NCBI GenBank assembly: GCA_050260375.1
Contig: JBLNCA010000006.1
Location: 130,698 to 194,697 of the forward strand
DNA: 64,000 nt
Direction of reading: 5' to 3'
Source of the DNA: DTFZ01 sp050260375
GTDB lineage: Bacteria > Bacillota > Clostridia > Christensenellales > SZUA-584
The notes beneath the pieces are model-generated. The model was not told where the DNA came from. It worked only from the letters and a program-made list of their open reading frames with translations, and did no database searches. Numbering within the stretch: the stretch's first letter is position 1; the number at the start of each line of letters is the position of its first letter. Shown piece after piece: positions 1-8,875 of the stretch. The translations under genes and the position numbers were made by a program.

Positions 1-1488
1 GGCTTCGGCGAACTTTTCGGCTTCCTTTACCGCTTTGTCGATGTCTTCCTTCGACATGTTCGTCGAGGCGGTTATCGTTACTTTCTGCTCGTTGCCCGTT
101 CCAAGGTCTTTAGCCGACACGTGAACGATGCCGTTTGCGTCGATATCGAACGTTACCTCTATCTGCGGCACTCCTCTCGGAGCCGGAGGTATGCCCGTAA
201 GGTTGAACCTGCCTAAAGTCTTGTTATGTGCCGCCATCTCGCGCTCGCCCTGCAGCACGTGTATTTCGACGCTGGTCTGGCCGTCGGCTGCCGTTGAGAA
301 TACCTGGCTCTTCTTTGTAGGTATCGTCGTGTTGCGGTCGATAAGCTTTGTGAACACGCCGCCCAGCGTTTCGATGCCGAGCGAGAGCGGAGTGACGTCG
401 AGAAGAACGATGTCGTTGACCTCGCCGCCTATAACGCCCGCCTGAATAGCTGCGCCGATAGCAACGCACTCGTCAGGGTTGATGCCCTTAAACGGGTCTT
501 TGCCAGTCAGGGATTTTACTTTCTCCTGAACTGCGGGTATTCTTGTCGATCCGCCGACGAGTATAACCTTCGAAAGGTCGGAAGCGGTTATGCCCGCGTC
601 CGCCATAGCCCTTTTCGTGGGCTCTACTGTCGCCTCCACAAGGTCGGCCGTAAGCTCGTCAAATTTGGCTCTCGTGAGCGTCATATCAAGGTGCTTCGGG
701 CCTGTCGCGTCCGCAGTTATGAACGGCAGGTTTATGCTCGCCTGAAGCATGCCGGATAATTCTATCTTTGCCTTCTCCGCCGCTTCCTTTATGCGCTGCA
801 TTGCCATCCTGTCCTTCGAGATGTCTATGCCGCTCGTTTTCCTGAACTCGGATACTATGTAATCCATTACCCTCTGGTCAAAGTCGTCGCCTCCGAGTCG
901 CGTATTGCCGTTGGTCGCGAGCACTTCAAACACGCCGTCGCCTATCTCGAGTATCGAGACGTCGAACGTGCCGCCGCCCAGGTCATATACGAGTATCTTC
1001 TGGTCCCCTTCCCTGTCTATTCCGTAAGCAAGCGAAGCGGCAGTAGGCTCGTTTATTATCCTCTGCACGTTGAGCCCCGCTATCTTGCCGGCGTCTTTCG
1101 TCGCCTGCCTCTGGCTGTCCGAAAAGTAAGCGGGTACGGTTATCACCGCTTCGGTAACCGGTTCGCCCAGGTAACTTTCCGCGTCGGCTTTGAGCTTCTG
1201 GAGTATCATGGCCGATATTTCCTGAGGCGTGTATTCCTTATTATCTATCCTAACCTTCCTGTCGGTGCCCATGTCTCTTTTTATTGAAGCGATGGTCCTG
1301 TCGGGGTTGGTTATTGCCTGGTTTTTCGCCACCTTGCCGACCAGACGTTCTCCTGTATTTGTAAACGCCACCACGGAAGGCGTGGTTCTGCTCCCTTCAG
1401 CGTTTGGTATGACAGTAGGTTCGCCGCCTTCCATTACGGCAACGCATGAGTTCGTTGTTCCAAGGTCTATTCCTATTATCTTACCCAT
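1..1488 (-). CDS. dnaK: Chaperone DnaK (Hsp70), partial at left edge
   Basis: The first 496 residues of the ATP-dependent Hsp70 chaperone are visible; the gene leaves the window, so roughly the last 110-120 residues are missing. It binds exposed hydrophobic segments of unfolded cytoplasmic proteins with DnaJ and GrpE. The ATPase domain begins with GIDLGTTNS, carries the phosphate-binding DLGGGTFDVS and the adenosine motif VGGSTRIP; the substrate-binding domain opens with VTPLSLGIET. The ATG at 1488 is preceded by AGGAGG. It lies 29 bp after grpE and is the third gene of the CIRCE-controlled heat-shock operon; dnaJ is expected beyond the edge. Confidence 0.98.
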   Translation of the reverse strand, partial: MGKIIGIDLGTTNSCVAVMEGGEPTVIPNAEGSRTTPSVVAFTNTGERLVGKVAKNQAITNPDRTIASIKRDMGTDRKVRIDNKEYTPQEISAMILQKLKADAESYLGEPVTEAVITVPAYFSDSQRQATKDAGKIAGLNVQRIINEPTAASLAYGIDREGDQKILVYDLGGGTFDVSILEIGDGVFEVLATNGNTRLGGDDFDQRVMDYIVSEFRKTSGIDISKDRMAMQRIKEAAEKAKIELSGMLQASINLPFITADATGPKHLDMTLTRAKFDELTADLVEATVEPTKRAMADAGITASDLSKVILVGGSTRIPAVQEKVKSLTGKDPFKGINPDECVAIGAAIQAGVIGGEVNDIVLLDVTPLSLGIETLGGVFTKLIDRNTTIPTKKSQVFSTAADGQTSVEIHVLQGEREMAAHNKTLGRFNLTGIPPAPRGVPQIEVTFDIDANGIVHVSAKDLGTGNEQKVTITASTNMSKEDIDKAVKEAEKFAEA

Positions 1489-1517
1489 AGTTGTTATCCT
1501 CCTATAAAAAATATATA

Positions 1518-2144
1518 TTATTTATTTACGATTACCATGCTGTGACGCAGTATATGATCGTCCAGCATGTACCCTTTAAGAGCTACCGCAGCCACCGTTC
1601 CCGGAGCCTGGCCGTCCTGTGCTTCCACCTGCTGTATAGCCTCGTGAACGTTGGGGTCAAATTCGCACCCGAGCGCCGGTATCTCCTTTACTCCCAGCGA
1701 CGCCAATACGTCTTTAAGCTGCTTATATACCATCAATACGCCTTTTGCGAACGGGTCGTCGCTGTTCTCGTCCGTATGCTCGAGCGCGCGCTCGAGGTTA
1801 TCGACTACGGGCAGAATCTTTCCAATTGCTTCGCAGGTTCCTGCCTTCATGGCCTGAGCGGCAAGCGCCTGATTGCGCTTTTTGTAATTGTTGTAGTCGC
1901 TGAACGTACGCTGATAGCTGTCCTTATAAGAATCTCTTTCCTCTATCGCATCGGCGAGCGCTTTTTCAAGCTTCGCTATTTCCTTGTTCTTTTTATGATT
2001 TTCCTTGCCGTTTTCTTTTATGCTGTCTTTTACTGGCTGCTCGTTTGTTTCCGCCGCGCCGTTATCGGCTTCGCCGTGTTCCACCGAGTTCTCCATGTCG
2101 TATTCCGACTTAACGTCTCTTTTCGCGTTGTTGTCGTCATTCAA
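1518..2144 (-). CDS. grpE: Nucleotide exchange factor GrpE
   Basis: A 208-residue GrpE that releases ADP from DnaK. The first ~60 residues are acidic and low in complexity, followed by a long helical coiled-coil region (about 60-120) and the C-terminal beta domain ending near VALKGYMLDDHILRHSMV. The in-frame start is TTG at 2144, seven bases after AAGGCGGTG; the ATG at 2140 is in another frame. A downstream in-frame ATG at 2096 is possible but has no obvious ribosome site. It sits between hrcA and dnaK in the heat-shock operon. Confidence 0.97.
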   Translation of the reverse strand: MNDDNNAKRDVKSEYDMENSVEHGEADNGAAETNEQPVKDSIKENGKENHKKNKEIAKLEKALADAIEERDSYKDSYQRTFSDYNNYKKRNQALAAQAMKAGTCEAIGKILPVVDNLERALEHTDENSDDPFAKGVLMVYKQLKDVLASLGVKEIPALGCEFDPNVHEAIQQVEAQDGQAPGTVAAVALKGYMLDDHILRHSMVIVNK

Positions 2145-2162
2145 ATTGTTTCACCGCCTTTT

Positions 2163-3206
2163 TTATTTATCATCCGTCTCCAGAAAATTAGATAATATGC
2201 TGTTGAGGCTGCTGCTCACATGACCGAGTATCGAAAAGACCTTGGCGTAGTCCATTCTCGTGGGGCCGATAACTCCGAACGAGCCGAGCGTATTTCCGCC
2301 TACCTTGTAGGTTGCCGTAACTACGCTCATTTCAGACAATTCCTCGGCCTGGTTTTCCCGCCCTATAGTCACCGAAAATTCAAAGCTCGTAGCTTTCTTC
2401 ATCATGTCGTACAGCAGGTCTTTTGCGTCGAGCAGCGCGAGGAAATTCCTTGTCTTCTCCACGCTCATATATTCCGGGTAGTCTATAATGTTTTGCGTCC
2501 CGCCGACAACTATGCCCTTTTCGCCCTGAGGCTCTACGCTCATGTCAATAGCGTTCATTAAATCGGTAATGAATTCGCTGTTGACGCAGGCTTGTTCGCG
2601 AAGGCAGCTTGCGAGATCCTTCTCCGCTTCTTCCAGCGTCTTGCCCGACAGCTTGTCGGTCAAAAGGTTGGAGAGCATCTCTATGTCGCTTAACGTTATG
2701 CCTTCAGGCACGGTTATTACGGTATCGCTGACAAGCCCGGCATCCGTAACTATAAGCAGTATTGCCTTGCGCTCCGTCAGCTTGACTAACTGTATGCGCT
2801 TGATGCCCGATTTCTTTAGCTGCGGACGCAGCACCATTGATATATGGTGCGTAGTGTCCGACAGAGCCTGAGCCGCTTTTTCGATCACCTGACCGACCTC
2901 CGCCATCCTCTGCTCGAAATACCGCTTTATCCTGTTGGCTTCCGCGGGGTTGAGCTTTGCCACCTTCATAAGCCTGTCTACATAAAACCTGTAAGCCTTC
3001 TGCGAAGGTATGCGGCCCGCCGACGTATGCGGCTGCTCCAAAAAGCCGAGCTCTTCAAGGTCGGCCATCTCGTTGCGTATAGTCGCCGAGCTTAACTCAA
3101 TCCCGTGTTTCCTGGAGATCGTCCTGGAGCCGATCGGGAGTCCGGTCATGATATAATCGTCGACGACTGCTTTTAAAATACCGAGCTTCCTTTCATTTAA
3201 TTCCAT
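2163..3206 (-). CDS. hrcA: Heat-inducible transcription repressor HrcA
   Basis: A 347-residue HrcA, the normal length. An N-terminal winged helix (GSRTISRKHGIELSSATIRN, about residues 35-55) binds CIRCE operators; a GAF-like middle domain and C-terminal dimerisation region follow. In the known circuit HrcA needs GroEL to fold and loses activity when chaperonin is titrated by misfolded protein. The start is ATG 3206 with AAAAGGAG just upstream. The frame is open further back, but that stretch contains the CIRCE operator and promoter. It is the first gene of hrcA-grpE-dnaK and should repress itself. Confidence 0.98.
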   Translation of the reverse strand: MELNERKLGILKAVVDDYIMTGLPIGSRTISRKHGIELSSATIRNEMADLEELGFLEQPHTSAGRIPSQKAYRFYVDRLMKVAKLNPAEANRIKRYFEQRMAEVGQVIEKAAQALSDTTHHISMVLRPQLKKSGIKRIQLVKLTERKAILLIVTDAGLVSDTVITVPEGITLSDIEMLSNLLTDKLSGKTLEEAEKDLASCLREQACVNSEFITDLMNAIDMSVEPQGEKGIVVGGTQNIIDYPEYMSVEKTRNFLALLDAKDLLYDMMKKATSFEFSVTIGRENQAEELSEMSVVTATYKVGGNTLGSFGVIGPTRMDYAKVFSILGHVSSSLNSILSNFLETDDK

Positions 3207-3244
3207 ACCAGTCTCCTTTTTCGCTAGACCAGTCTCCTTTTTTG

Positions 3245-3312
3245 TTAGCACTCGCATTAAACGAGTGCTAACATCTAGGTATATAGATAACACTTTTTAA
3301 CTATAAAGTCAA
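3245..3312 (-). promoter_or_regulatory. Heat-shock promoter and CIRCE operator of hrcA-grpE-dnaK
   Basis: CIRCE occupies 3245-3271: TTAGCACTC, nine bases, then GAGTGCTAA, identical to the consensus arms. Upstream on the minus strand are a -35 TTGACT (3312-3307) and -10 TATCTA (3289-3284) exactly 17 bp apart, putting the operator just after the predicted transcription start. HrcA bound there would block initiation or early elongation. Between CIRCE and the hrcA ATG, a 14 bp string ending in the ribosome site (AAAAGGAGACTGGT) occurs twice. Confidence 0.97.
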
Positions 3313-3328
3313 TACCGCGAGCCGCAAT

Positions 3329-4459
3329 TCATAGTATTTTTAAAAATTCGCTGATAAGAGTATTCTGAAGGTCAAAGCCTTTCAATGTAGGATAAATGCC
3401 GTATTCGTCCCGGGTTATCAGCCCCGCCGCAAGCGAATATTCAACAGGCGCGCCGAACGTTTTTTCGAAATCCATATTAAAGCGTGAGTTGAAATCGCAA
3501 AATATTATCCCACGCTTAAGCCGCAGGCGCAGCATTATATATTCCGTTATCTCGTCCTTATTAGAAATCGCGGAAACCTCGCCGACGGGCTTTTCCCCGT
3601 TTTCGACGCTTTTTATATATTCATGTATATCTTCGGTGTTGGCAAAGCGCTGCCTGTATTTATACGTAATATACGAATGGGCCGCGACTCCCAGCCCTAA
3701 GTACTCTTCTCCCGTCCAGTATTTTAAATTGTGCATGCACTCAAAGTCCGGCCTTGCGAAATTTGAAGTCTCGTAATGCGTATACCCGGCGCCGCAGAGC
3801 ATCGCGGCCGCCGCATGGTACATCTCCCTGTCGGTATCCTCGTTTGCCCCTTTATACGTTTCATATAGCTTTGTGCCCTCTTCGAGCTTTAAGCTGTACG
3901 CGGATACATGGGCCGGCAAGAGTTCTATAAGTTTGCCAATGGTGGTCATAAAATTAGACTGCGTCTGCCCAGGCAGGCCGAATATAGTATCTGCGTTGAT
4001 GTTGTCAAAATAGCGCCCGGCTGTTTCGTAAACGGACAGGAACTGCTCGAACGTATGACGCCTGCCTATACTTTTGAGTATGCCGTTGTCGTGCGTCTGA
4101 AGCCCGAGGCTTAACCGGTTGATGCCGCAGGCTGCATATGCCGCAAGCTTTTCCTCGTCAAGCGTTTCGGGATTGGCCTCTATGGTGGCTTCGCAAAGCC
4201 CAAAATCGCAGACGGACTTTATGCCTTTAATCAGCTTTTCCATCTGCGCGGGCGATAAAAGAGAGGGCGTGCCCCCTCCTATGAACAGCGTATCAATTGT
4301 GTGGTCTTTTAAGTAATCGGAGTAAAGCCGCGCTTCGGCTATGAGCGCGCCGATATAATCGTCCAATAACGCTTCGCAGCCCGGGAACGATACGAAATCA
4401 CAGTAATGGCACTTTCGCCTGCAAAAAGGTATGTGTATGTAAAGTCCCAGAGGTTTCAT
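3329..4459 (-). CDS. hemW: Radical SAM heme chaperone HemW
   Basis: A 376-residue member of the HemN/HemW radical SAM group. CxxxCxxC (CRRKCHYC, residues 13-20) holds the [4Fe-4S] cluster, followed by the GGGTPSLL SAM-binding stretch. The shorter length and position next to lepA fit HemW, a heme-binding protein, rather than the true coproporphyrinogen dehydrogenase HemN. Its ATG overlaps the lepA stop (TGATG), so translation is probably coupled. The order lepA-hemW-hrcA-grpE-dnaK is the one found in Bacillus. Confidence 0.93.
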   Translation of the reverse strand: MKPLGLYIHIPFCRRKCHYCDFVSFPGCEALLDDYIGALIAEARLYSDYLKDHTIDTLFIGGGTPSLLSPAQMEKLIKGIKSVCDFGLCEATIEANPETLDEEKLAAYAACGINRLSLGLQTHDNGILKSIGRRHTFEQFLSVYETAGRYFDNINADTIFGLPGQTQSNFMTTIGKLIELLPAHVSAYSLKLEEGTKLYETYKGANEDTDREMYHAAAAMLCGAGYTHYETSNFARPDFECMHNLKYWTGEEYLGLGVAAHSYITYKYRQRFANTEDIHEYIKSVENGEKPVGEVSAISNKDEITEYIMLRLRLKRGIIFCDFNSRFNMDFEKTFGAPVEYSLAAGLITRDEYGIYPTLKGFDLQNTLISEFLKIL

Positions 4460-6258
4460 CAGTCGGCCTTCAGCACGGAAATGAACGCTTCCGAAGGCAC
4501 CTGCACGCTGCCTACCTGGCGCATGCGCTTTTTGCCTTCCTTCTGCTTTTCAAGCAGCTTCTTCTTTCTCGAAATATCGCCCCCATAGCATTTCGCGAGC
4601 ACGTCCTTGCGCATAGCCTTCACCGTCTCGCGCGCAATTATCTTGCCGCCTATCGCCGCCTGTATGGGTATCTCGAACATCTGTCTCGGTATTACCTCTT
4701 TGAGCTTTTCTGCTATGCTCCTGCCGCGGGCGTACGCCTTATCCTTATGCACTATTATCGAGAGCGCGTCGCACATCTCGCCGTTCAAAAGTATGTCAAG
4801 CCGCACGAGGTCGCTTTTCGCATAGCCTTTGAGTTCGTAATCCAGCGAAGCGTATCCGCGCGTGCGCGATTTAAGAATATCAAAAAAATCGTATATTATC
4901 TCGTTTAGGGGAAGGTCGTAATGTATCAGCACGCGCGTTTCCTCTATATACTCCATGTTTTTGAACACGCCGCGCTTCTCCTGGCACAAATCCATTATAG
5001 CGCCTACATATTCGTCGGGCGACATAATCGTAGCCGCGGCGATGGGCTCTTCCATGTAGTCGATGGAGACTGCGGGCGGCAGGCTTGTGGGGTTATCGAC
5101 GTTAAGCGTCTCGCCCTTTACAGTCGTTACGCGGTAGCTGACGCTGGGCGCGGTAGTCACGAGATCGAGGTCGTATTCCCTTTCGAGCCGCTCCTGTATT
5201 ATCTCCATATGAAGCAGCCCTAAAAAACCGCACCTGAAGCCAAAGCCGAGCGCAACCGAAGTCTCGGGCTCGTATACGAGCGAAGCGTCGTTTAATTCGA
5301 GCTTTGCAAGCGCGTCGCGCAGGTCTCCGTATTTCGCGCCGTCTGCGGGATAAATGCCGCAGAATACCATAGGAGTCACGTGCTTATAGCCGGGCAGCGG
5401 CTCGGACGCGCCGTTTTCCGCGTTCGTAATAGTATCGCCTACGCGAGTGTCCGAAACGTTTTTTACGCTGGCCGCAATGTAGCCAACCTCCCCAGTCGAA
5501 AGCGACTGCGTAGCCAAAGGCGCCGGAAGGAAAACTCCCACCTCGGTGACTTCGAAGCGTTTGCCGGCGGCCATAAACAGTATGCCGTCGCCCGCCTTTA
5601 CGCTGCCATCCATTACGCGGATATAGCTTATCGCTCCCTTGTAGTTGTCGTAATACGAATCGAAAATCAGCGCTTTTAGGGGCGCTTCGCTGTCGCCCTT
5701 GGGCGGCGGCAGATATTTTACTATAGCATCGAGCACGTAGCCTATGCCTATGCCTTCTTTAGCGCTTATCCTCGGGGCGTACGACGTATCGAGCCCAAGC
5801 ACGTCCTCTATCTCTTTGCAAACCTCGTCCGGCCTCGCGGAAGGCAAATCTATCTTGTTGATAACCGGCAGTATCTCCAAGTTGTTGTCCATCGCAAGGT
5901 ACACGTTGGCGAGCGTCTGCGCCTCTATGCCCTGGCTCGCGTCCACTACGAGAATAGCCCCTTCGCACGCTGCCATGCTTCTCGAAACCTCGTAGGTAAA
6001 GTCTACGTGGCCGGGAGTGTCAATAAGGTTGAGCATGTACTCAACTCCTCCCGTTTCATAAAACATGCGCACGGCCTGCGATTTTATCGTTATTCCGCGC
6101 TCCTGCTCAAGCTCCATCGTGTCGAGTATCTGGTCGCGCATATCGCGCTGCGACACAGTATTGGTAGCCTCAATAAGCCTGTCGGCCAGCGTGGACTTGC
6201 CGTGGTCTATATGCGCTATTATACAGAAATTCCTTATCCTATCGTTGCCCGATGCCAT
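4459..6258 (-). CDS. lepA: Elongation factor 4 (LepA) GTPase
   Basis: A 599-residue LepA/EF4, a ribosome-associated GTPase implicated in back-translocation or 30S assembly. G1 is AHIDHGKST, G3 is DTPGHVDF and G4 is NKID, followed by EF-G-like domains II, III and V and the LepA-specific C-terminal domain ending near GGDISRKKKLLEKQKEGKKR. ATG 6258 is used because GGAGGGTAAGT precedes it; an ATG 14 codons upstream lacks a ribosome site. It is co-transcribed with hemW from the promoter at 6325-6353. Confidence 0.97.
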   Translation of the reverse strand: MASGNDRIRNFCIIAHIDHGKSTLADRLIEATNTVSQRDMRDQILDTMELEQERGITIKSQAVRMFYETGGVEYMLNLIDTPGHVDFTYEVSRSMAACEGAILVVDASQGIEAQTLANVYLAMDNNLEILPVINKIDLPSARPDEVCKEIEDVLGLDTSYAPRISAKEGIGIGYVLDAIVKYLPPPKGDSEAPLKALIFDSYYDNYKGAISYIRVMDGSVKAGDGILFMAAGKRFEVTEVGVFLPAPLATQSLSTGEVGYIAASVKNVSDTRVGDTITNAENGASEPLPGYKHVTPMVFCGIYPADGAKYGDLRDALAKLELNDASLVYEPETSVALGFGFRCGFLGLLHMEIIQERLEREYDLDLVTTAPSVSYRVTTVKGETLNVDNPTSLPPAVSIDYMEEPIAAATIMSPDEYVGAIMDLCQEKRGVFKNMEYIEETRVLIHYDLPLNEIIYDFFDILKSRTRGYASLDYELKGYAKSDLVRLDILLNGEMCDALSIIVHKDKAYARGRSIAEKLKEVIPRQMFEIPIQAAIGGKIIARETVKAMRKDVLAKCYGGDISRKKKLLEKQKEGKKRMRQVGSVQVPSEAFISVLKAD

Positions 6259-6324
6259 ACTTACCCTCCGACGCCCTATAAGAATCCTTTTTAAGGACAT
6301 ATGAAAGCCATAAAATACAGAACT

Positions 6325-6353
6325 ATAATATATAAAACATGCCTTAAATGCAA
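6325..6353 (-). promoter_or_regulatory. lepA-hemW promoter
   Basis: On the minus strand, -35 TTGCAT (6353-6348) and -10 TATTAT (6330-6325) are 17 bp apart, about 67 bp before the lepA ATG. It is back to back with the promoter of the LUD-domain gene only 8 bp away, so the two may compete for polymerase. Confidence 0.7.
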
Positions 6354-6360
6354 TTGTTTA

Positions 6361-6389
6361 TTGGCGGCGCCGGGGTTAAGTGGTATTAT
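6361..6389 (+). promoter_or_regulatory. Promoter of the LUD-domain gene
   Basis: TTGGCG (6361-6366), a 17 bp spacer, then TATTAT (6384-6389) with an upstream TG that makes an extended -10. It lies about 50 bp before the ATG at 6441. Confidence 0.6.
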
Positions 6390-6440
6390 TAAACATACGG
6401 TAACGCTGTTGTTTTGACTTGTTTTAAGGAGGCCTTGATT

Positions 6441-7055
6441 ATGAACGATATAGAGAAGACAATTGAATCGCTTAATAAAAAAGGGTTTAAGGCGGTGTAC
6501 GCGAGAGACGCGCAGGCTGCTTTGGAACATGTGCTTGCCATTATAGGAAAGGACGAGTCCGTAGGCGTGGGCGGCAGCATGACTGCAAAGGAGACGGGCA
6601 TAGTTGACGCGCTGCAGAAAAGGGGCAACACGCTCTATTCGCACTGGATAGCAAAAAGCGAAGGGCTCGACGCCGATGAAGCAAGAAGAAATGCGATGAC
6701 TGCCGATGTTTATCTTTCGTCAACGAACGCCGTGACGCTTCAGGGCGATCTTATAAACATAGACGGCACGGGCAACAGGACTGCGGCAATGATATTCGGC
6801 CCCAAAAAAGTGGTTATTGTCGCGGGCAGAAACAAGATAACCACGAACCCACACACCGCCGTCGCAAGGATAAAGAGCGTTGCATGCCCTCAAAACGCGA
6901 GGCGTCTTGGCTTGAATACGCCGTGCGCTGCCGCGGGAAAATGCTCGGAATGCGACAGCCCCGAGCGTATGTGCAACGTTGTTACGCGTTTGCAGTACCC
7001 TACAACCGGCAAAGAGGTTCACGTAATTTTAATAGACGGGGATTTCGGTTATTGA
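6441..7055 (+). CDS. LUD-domain protein (DUF162, LutC/YkgG-like)
   Basis: A 204-residue protein of the LUD family, whose members include LutC of the lactate-utilisation complex. Typical stretches are GVGGSMTAKETGI near residue 40, STNAVTLQGDLINIDGTGNR and the ...GPKKVVIVAGRNKI region. No lutA or lutB lies beside it, so lactate oxidation cannot be inferred; stand-alone members are common in anaerobes and their role is poorly known. A cysteine-rich segment (CAAAGKCSECDSPERMC) near the C-terminus could bind metal. AAGGAGG eight bases before ATG 6441 fixes the start. It is one of few plus-strand genes and converges on ribF. Confidence 0.88.
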   Translation: MNDIEKTIESLNKKGFKAVYARDAQAALEHVLAIIGKDESVGVGGSMTAKETGIVDALQKRGNTLYSHWIAKSEGLDADEARRNAMTADVYLSSTNAVTLQGDLINIDGTGNRTAAMIFGPKKVVIVAGRNKITTNPHTAVARIKSVACPQNARRLGLNTPCAAAGKCSECDSPERMCNVVTRLQYPTTGKEVHVILIDGDFGY

Positions 7056-7105
7056 CGGTCGCCCGATAAAGGCTTCATTGCTTAAAAGAAATAATATAAA
7101 CGCAG

Positions 7106-8002
7106 CTATATGCTGGCAATATCGCGCTTTATTTGGGCCGCGAGCTCTTCCTTGCTTGCGAATTTCTTTTCGTCCCGTATGCGCTTGTTAAAGTATATTG
7201 TAACGTTCTGCCCGTAAAGGTCGGCGGACAGGCCGATTATATGAACTTCAATAGTTTCTTTTACGCCGTTTGATACCGTGGGCTTGACGCCTATGTTGCA
7301 TACGCCCTTGTATTCGCTGCCGCCGACGGCAACGCTTACGCTGTATACGCCGCGAAGCGGCAGTATCTTTTCCCTGTCGGCGGTGATGTTGGCCGTAGGA
7401 AAGCCGAGCTTGTTGCCGAGCCCCGTTCCTTTCTCCACCGTACCTGAAACGCTGTACCTGTAGCCTAATAGAGCGTTCGCGCGCTCTATGCCGCCCGCCG
7501 CTATGCATTCGCGTATGCGCGTCGAGCTTACCGGCTCGCCGTCAAATATAACCGGAGGGATAATGACGACGTTGCAGCCGTGCTTCTCCGCGAAGCTTTT
7601 AAGCGTATCGGCATTGCCCTGAGCGTGACGACCGTACGTGTAGTTGTATCCCGCGACTATGTTTACCGGCGAAAACGTGTTTATTATAGTCGACGCGAAC
7701 TCCGTTTTGTTTATGCCCGCAAATTTCCTGTCAAACCTTGCGATGCAAAGATAGTCTATGCCGGCGTTGCAAAACGCTGCGGCCTTCTCCTCAAGAGTAA
7801 ACAGATGAGAGGGTTTATGCTCGGCAAGAAACAGATCGCTGGGAAGCGAGTCGAACGTGAACACGGCGCTTTTCCCGCCGAACCCCAAAAGCGCGTTAAT
7901 TAGCGCCATATGCCCTATATGCAGTCCGTCGAATGTGCCCAAGGCTATCGAAAGGCCGCAAAACTTTATGCGCCTTGCCTGCTCTAACGTTATTATCTCC
8001 AT
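7106..8002 (-). CDS. ribF: Bifunctional riboflavin kinase / FMN adenylyltransferase
   Basis: A 298-residue RibF that phosphorylates riboflavin to FMN and adenylylates it to FAD. The N-terminal adenylyltransferase has GTFDGLHIGH (residues 22-31) and the SSTRIR motif; the C-terminal flavokinase contains GFPTANI and the downstream GVCNIGVKPT. It is the last gene of the rimP-to-ribF operon, 4 bp after truB. The ribosome site (GGTAGGGG) is modest, which fits translational coupling. Confidence 0.97.
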   Translation of the reverse strand: MEIITLEQARRIKFCGLSIALGTFDGLHIGHMALINALLGFGGKSAVFTFDSLPSDLFLAEHKPSHLFTLEEKAAAFCNAGIDYLCIARFDRKFAGINKTEFASTIINTFSPVNIVAGYNYTYGRHAQGNADTLKSFAEKHGCNVVIIPPVIFDGEPVSSTRIRECIAAGGIERANALLGYRYSVSGTVEKGTGLGNKLGFPTANITADREKILPLRGVYSVSVAVGGSEYKGVCNIGVKPTVSNGVKETIEVHIIGLSADLYGQNVTIYFNKRIRDEKKFASKEELAAQIKRDIASI

Positions 8003-8006
8003 ACCC

Positions 8007-8873
8007 CTACCTGTCCGATAAAAAAGTTGTAATCTTAAGCTTTTGATTCTTAAGCTGGCCTAAGCCCGCGAATTCATTTTCTATATATACCCTTACCGTT
8101 TCATTGTAGCTTCCCGCAAAATCCACGCTCGCGCCGTTTAAGAGCAGCTTTGCGCGGCTTCCGTCCGCCGTGACGGCAGGTATACTCTCAAAGAAAGATT
8201 CTACGGGTATCAGCGCTTCTTCCGCCTTGCCGGGTATCTTGAGCTCGTCGGCGGTAACGGACGACGCAATATCGAGCCCCGCGCATTTTGTCCTTACAAG
8301 AAACGACATGCAGCCGAGCGTACCAAGGCTTTTGCCGATGTCCTCGCACAGCGCCCTTATATACGTGCCCTTGCCGCAGGCTACCCGTATCAGGTGGGCG
8401 TCCGGTCGCGTGCAATATAGGTATTCTATATCGTGTATTACTATATCCCGCTGTTTTGCCGGAACTTCGACGCCCCGCCGCGCAAGCTCGTACGATTTTT
8501 GCCCGCCCAGCTTTACCGCGGAATACGCGGGCGTCTGCTGCACCAAATCGCCTTTAAAGCGTTTGAGCGCTTCTTTCACCTGTTCGGGGGAAGGAGCGGC
8601 GCTGTTTGAAACGCCGGTTACGCGCCCGTAGCTGTCGCCGGTGTCCGTGCTCTTCCCAAACGTTATTTCCGCTACGTATTCCTTGGCGCCTCCCATAAGA
8701 TAAGATGAGACTTTCGTCGCCCTGCCGACGCATATCGGAAGCACTCCGCACGCGCCGGGGTCGAGCGTTCCCGCATGCCCGGTTTTTACACCGCCTAAAA
8801 TGCCGCGCAGATAGATTACCGCGCCATTGGATGACATGCCGGGAGGCTTTAGAAAATTGATAACGCCGTTCAT
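8007..8873 (-). CDS. truB: tRNA pseudouridine-55 synthase TruB
   Basis: A 288-residue TruB that converts U55 of the tRNA T-loop to pseudouridine. The start MNGVINFLKPPGMSS and the catalytic motif GHAGTLDPGACGVLP (catalytic Asp about residue 38) are characteristic, and a PUA-like RNA-binding region forms the C-terminus. It lies 2 bp after nrnA and 4 bp before ribF; truB-ribF adjacency is typical. Confidence 0.97.
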   Translation of the reverse strand: MNGVINFLKPPGMSSNGAVIYLRGILGGVKTGHAGTLDPGACGVLPICVGRATKVSSYLMGGAKEYVAEITFGKSTDTGDSYGRVTGVSNSAAPSPEQVKEALKRFKGDLVQQTPAYSAVKLGGQKSYELARRGVEVPAKQRDIVIHDIEYLYCTRPDAHLIRVACGKGTYIRALCEDIGKSLGTLGCMSFLVRTKCAGLDIASSVTADELKIPGKAEEALIPVESFFESIPAVTADGSRAKLLLNGASVDFAGSYNETVRVYIENEFAGLGQLKNQKLKITTFLSDR

Positions 8874-8875
8874 AG

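Noticed and set aside
3207..3293. An HrcA start at 3293
   Set aside because: That frame runs through the CIRCE operator and the -10 region, so it would not be transcribed.
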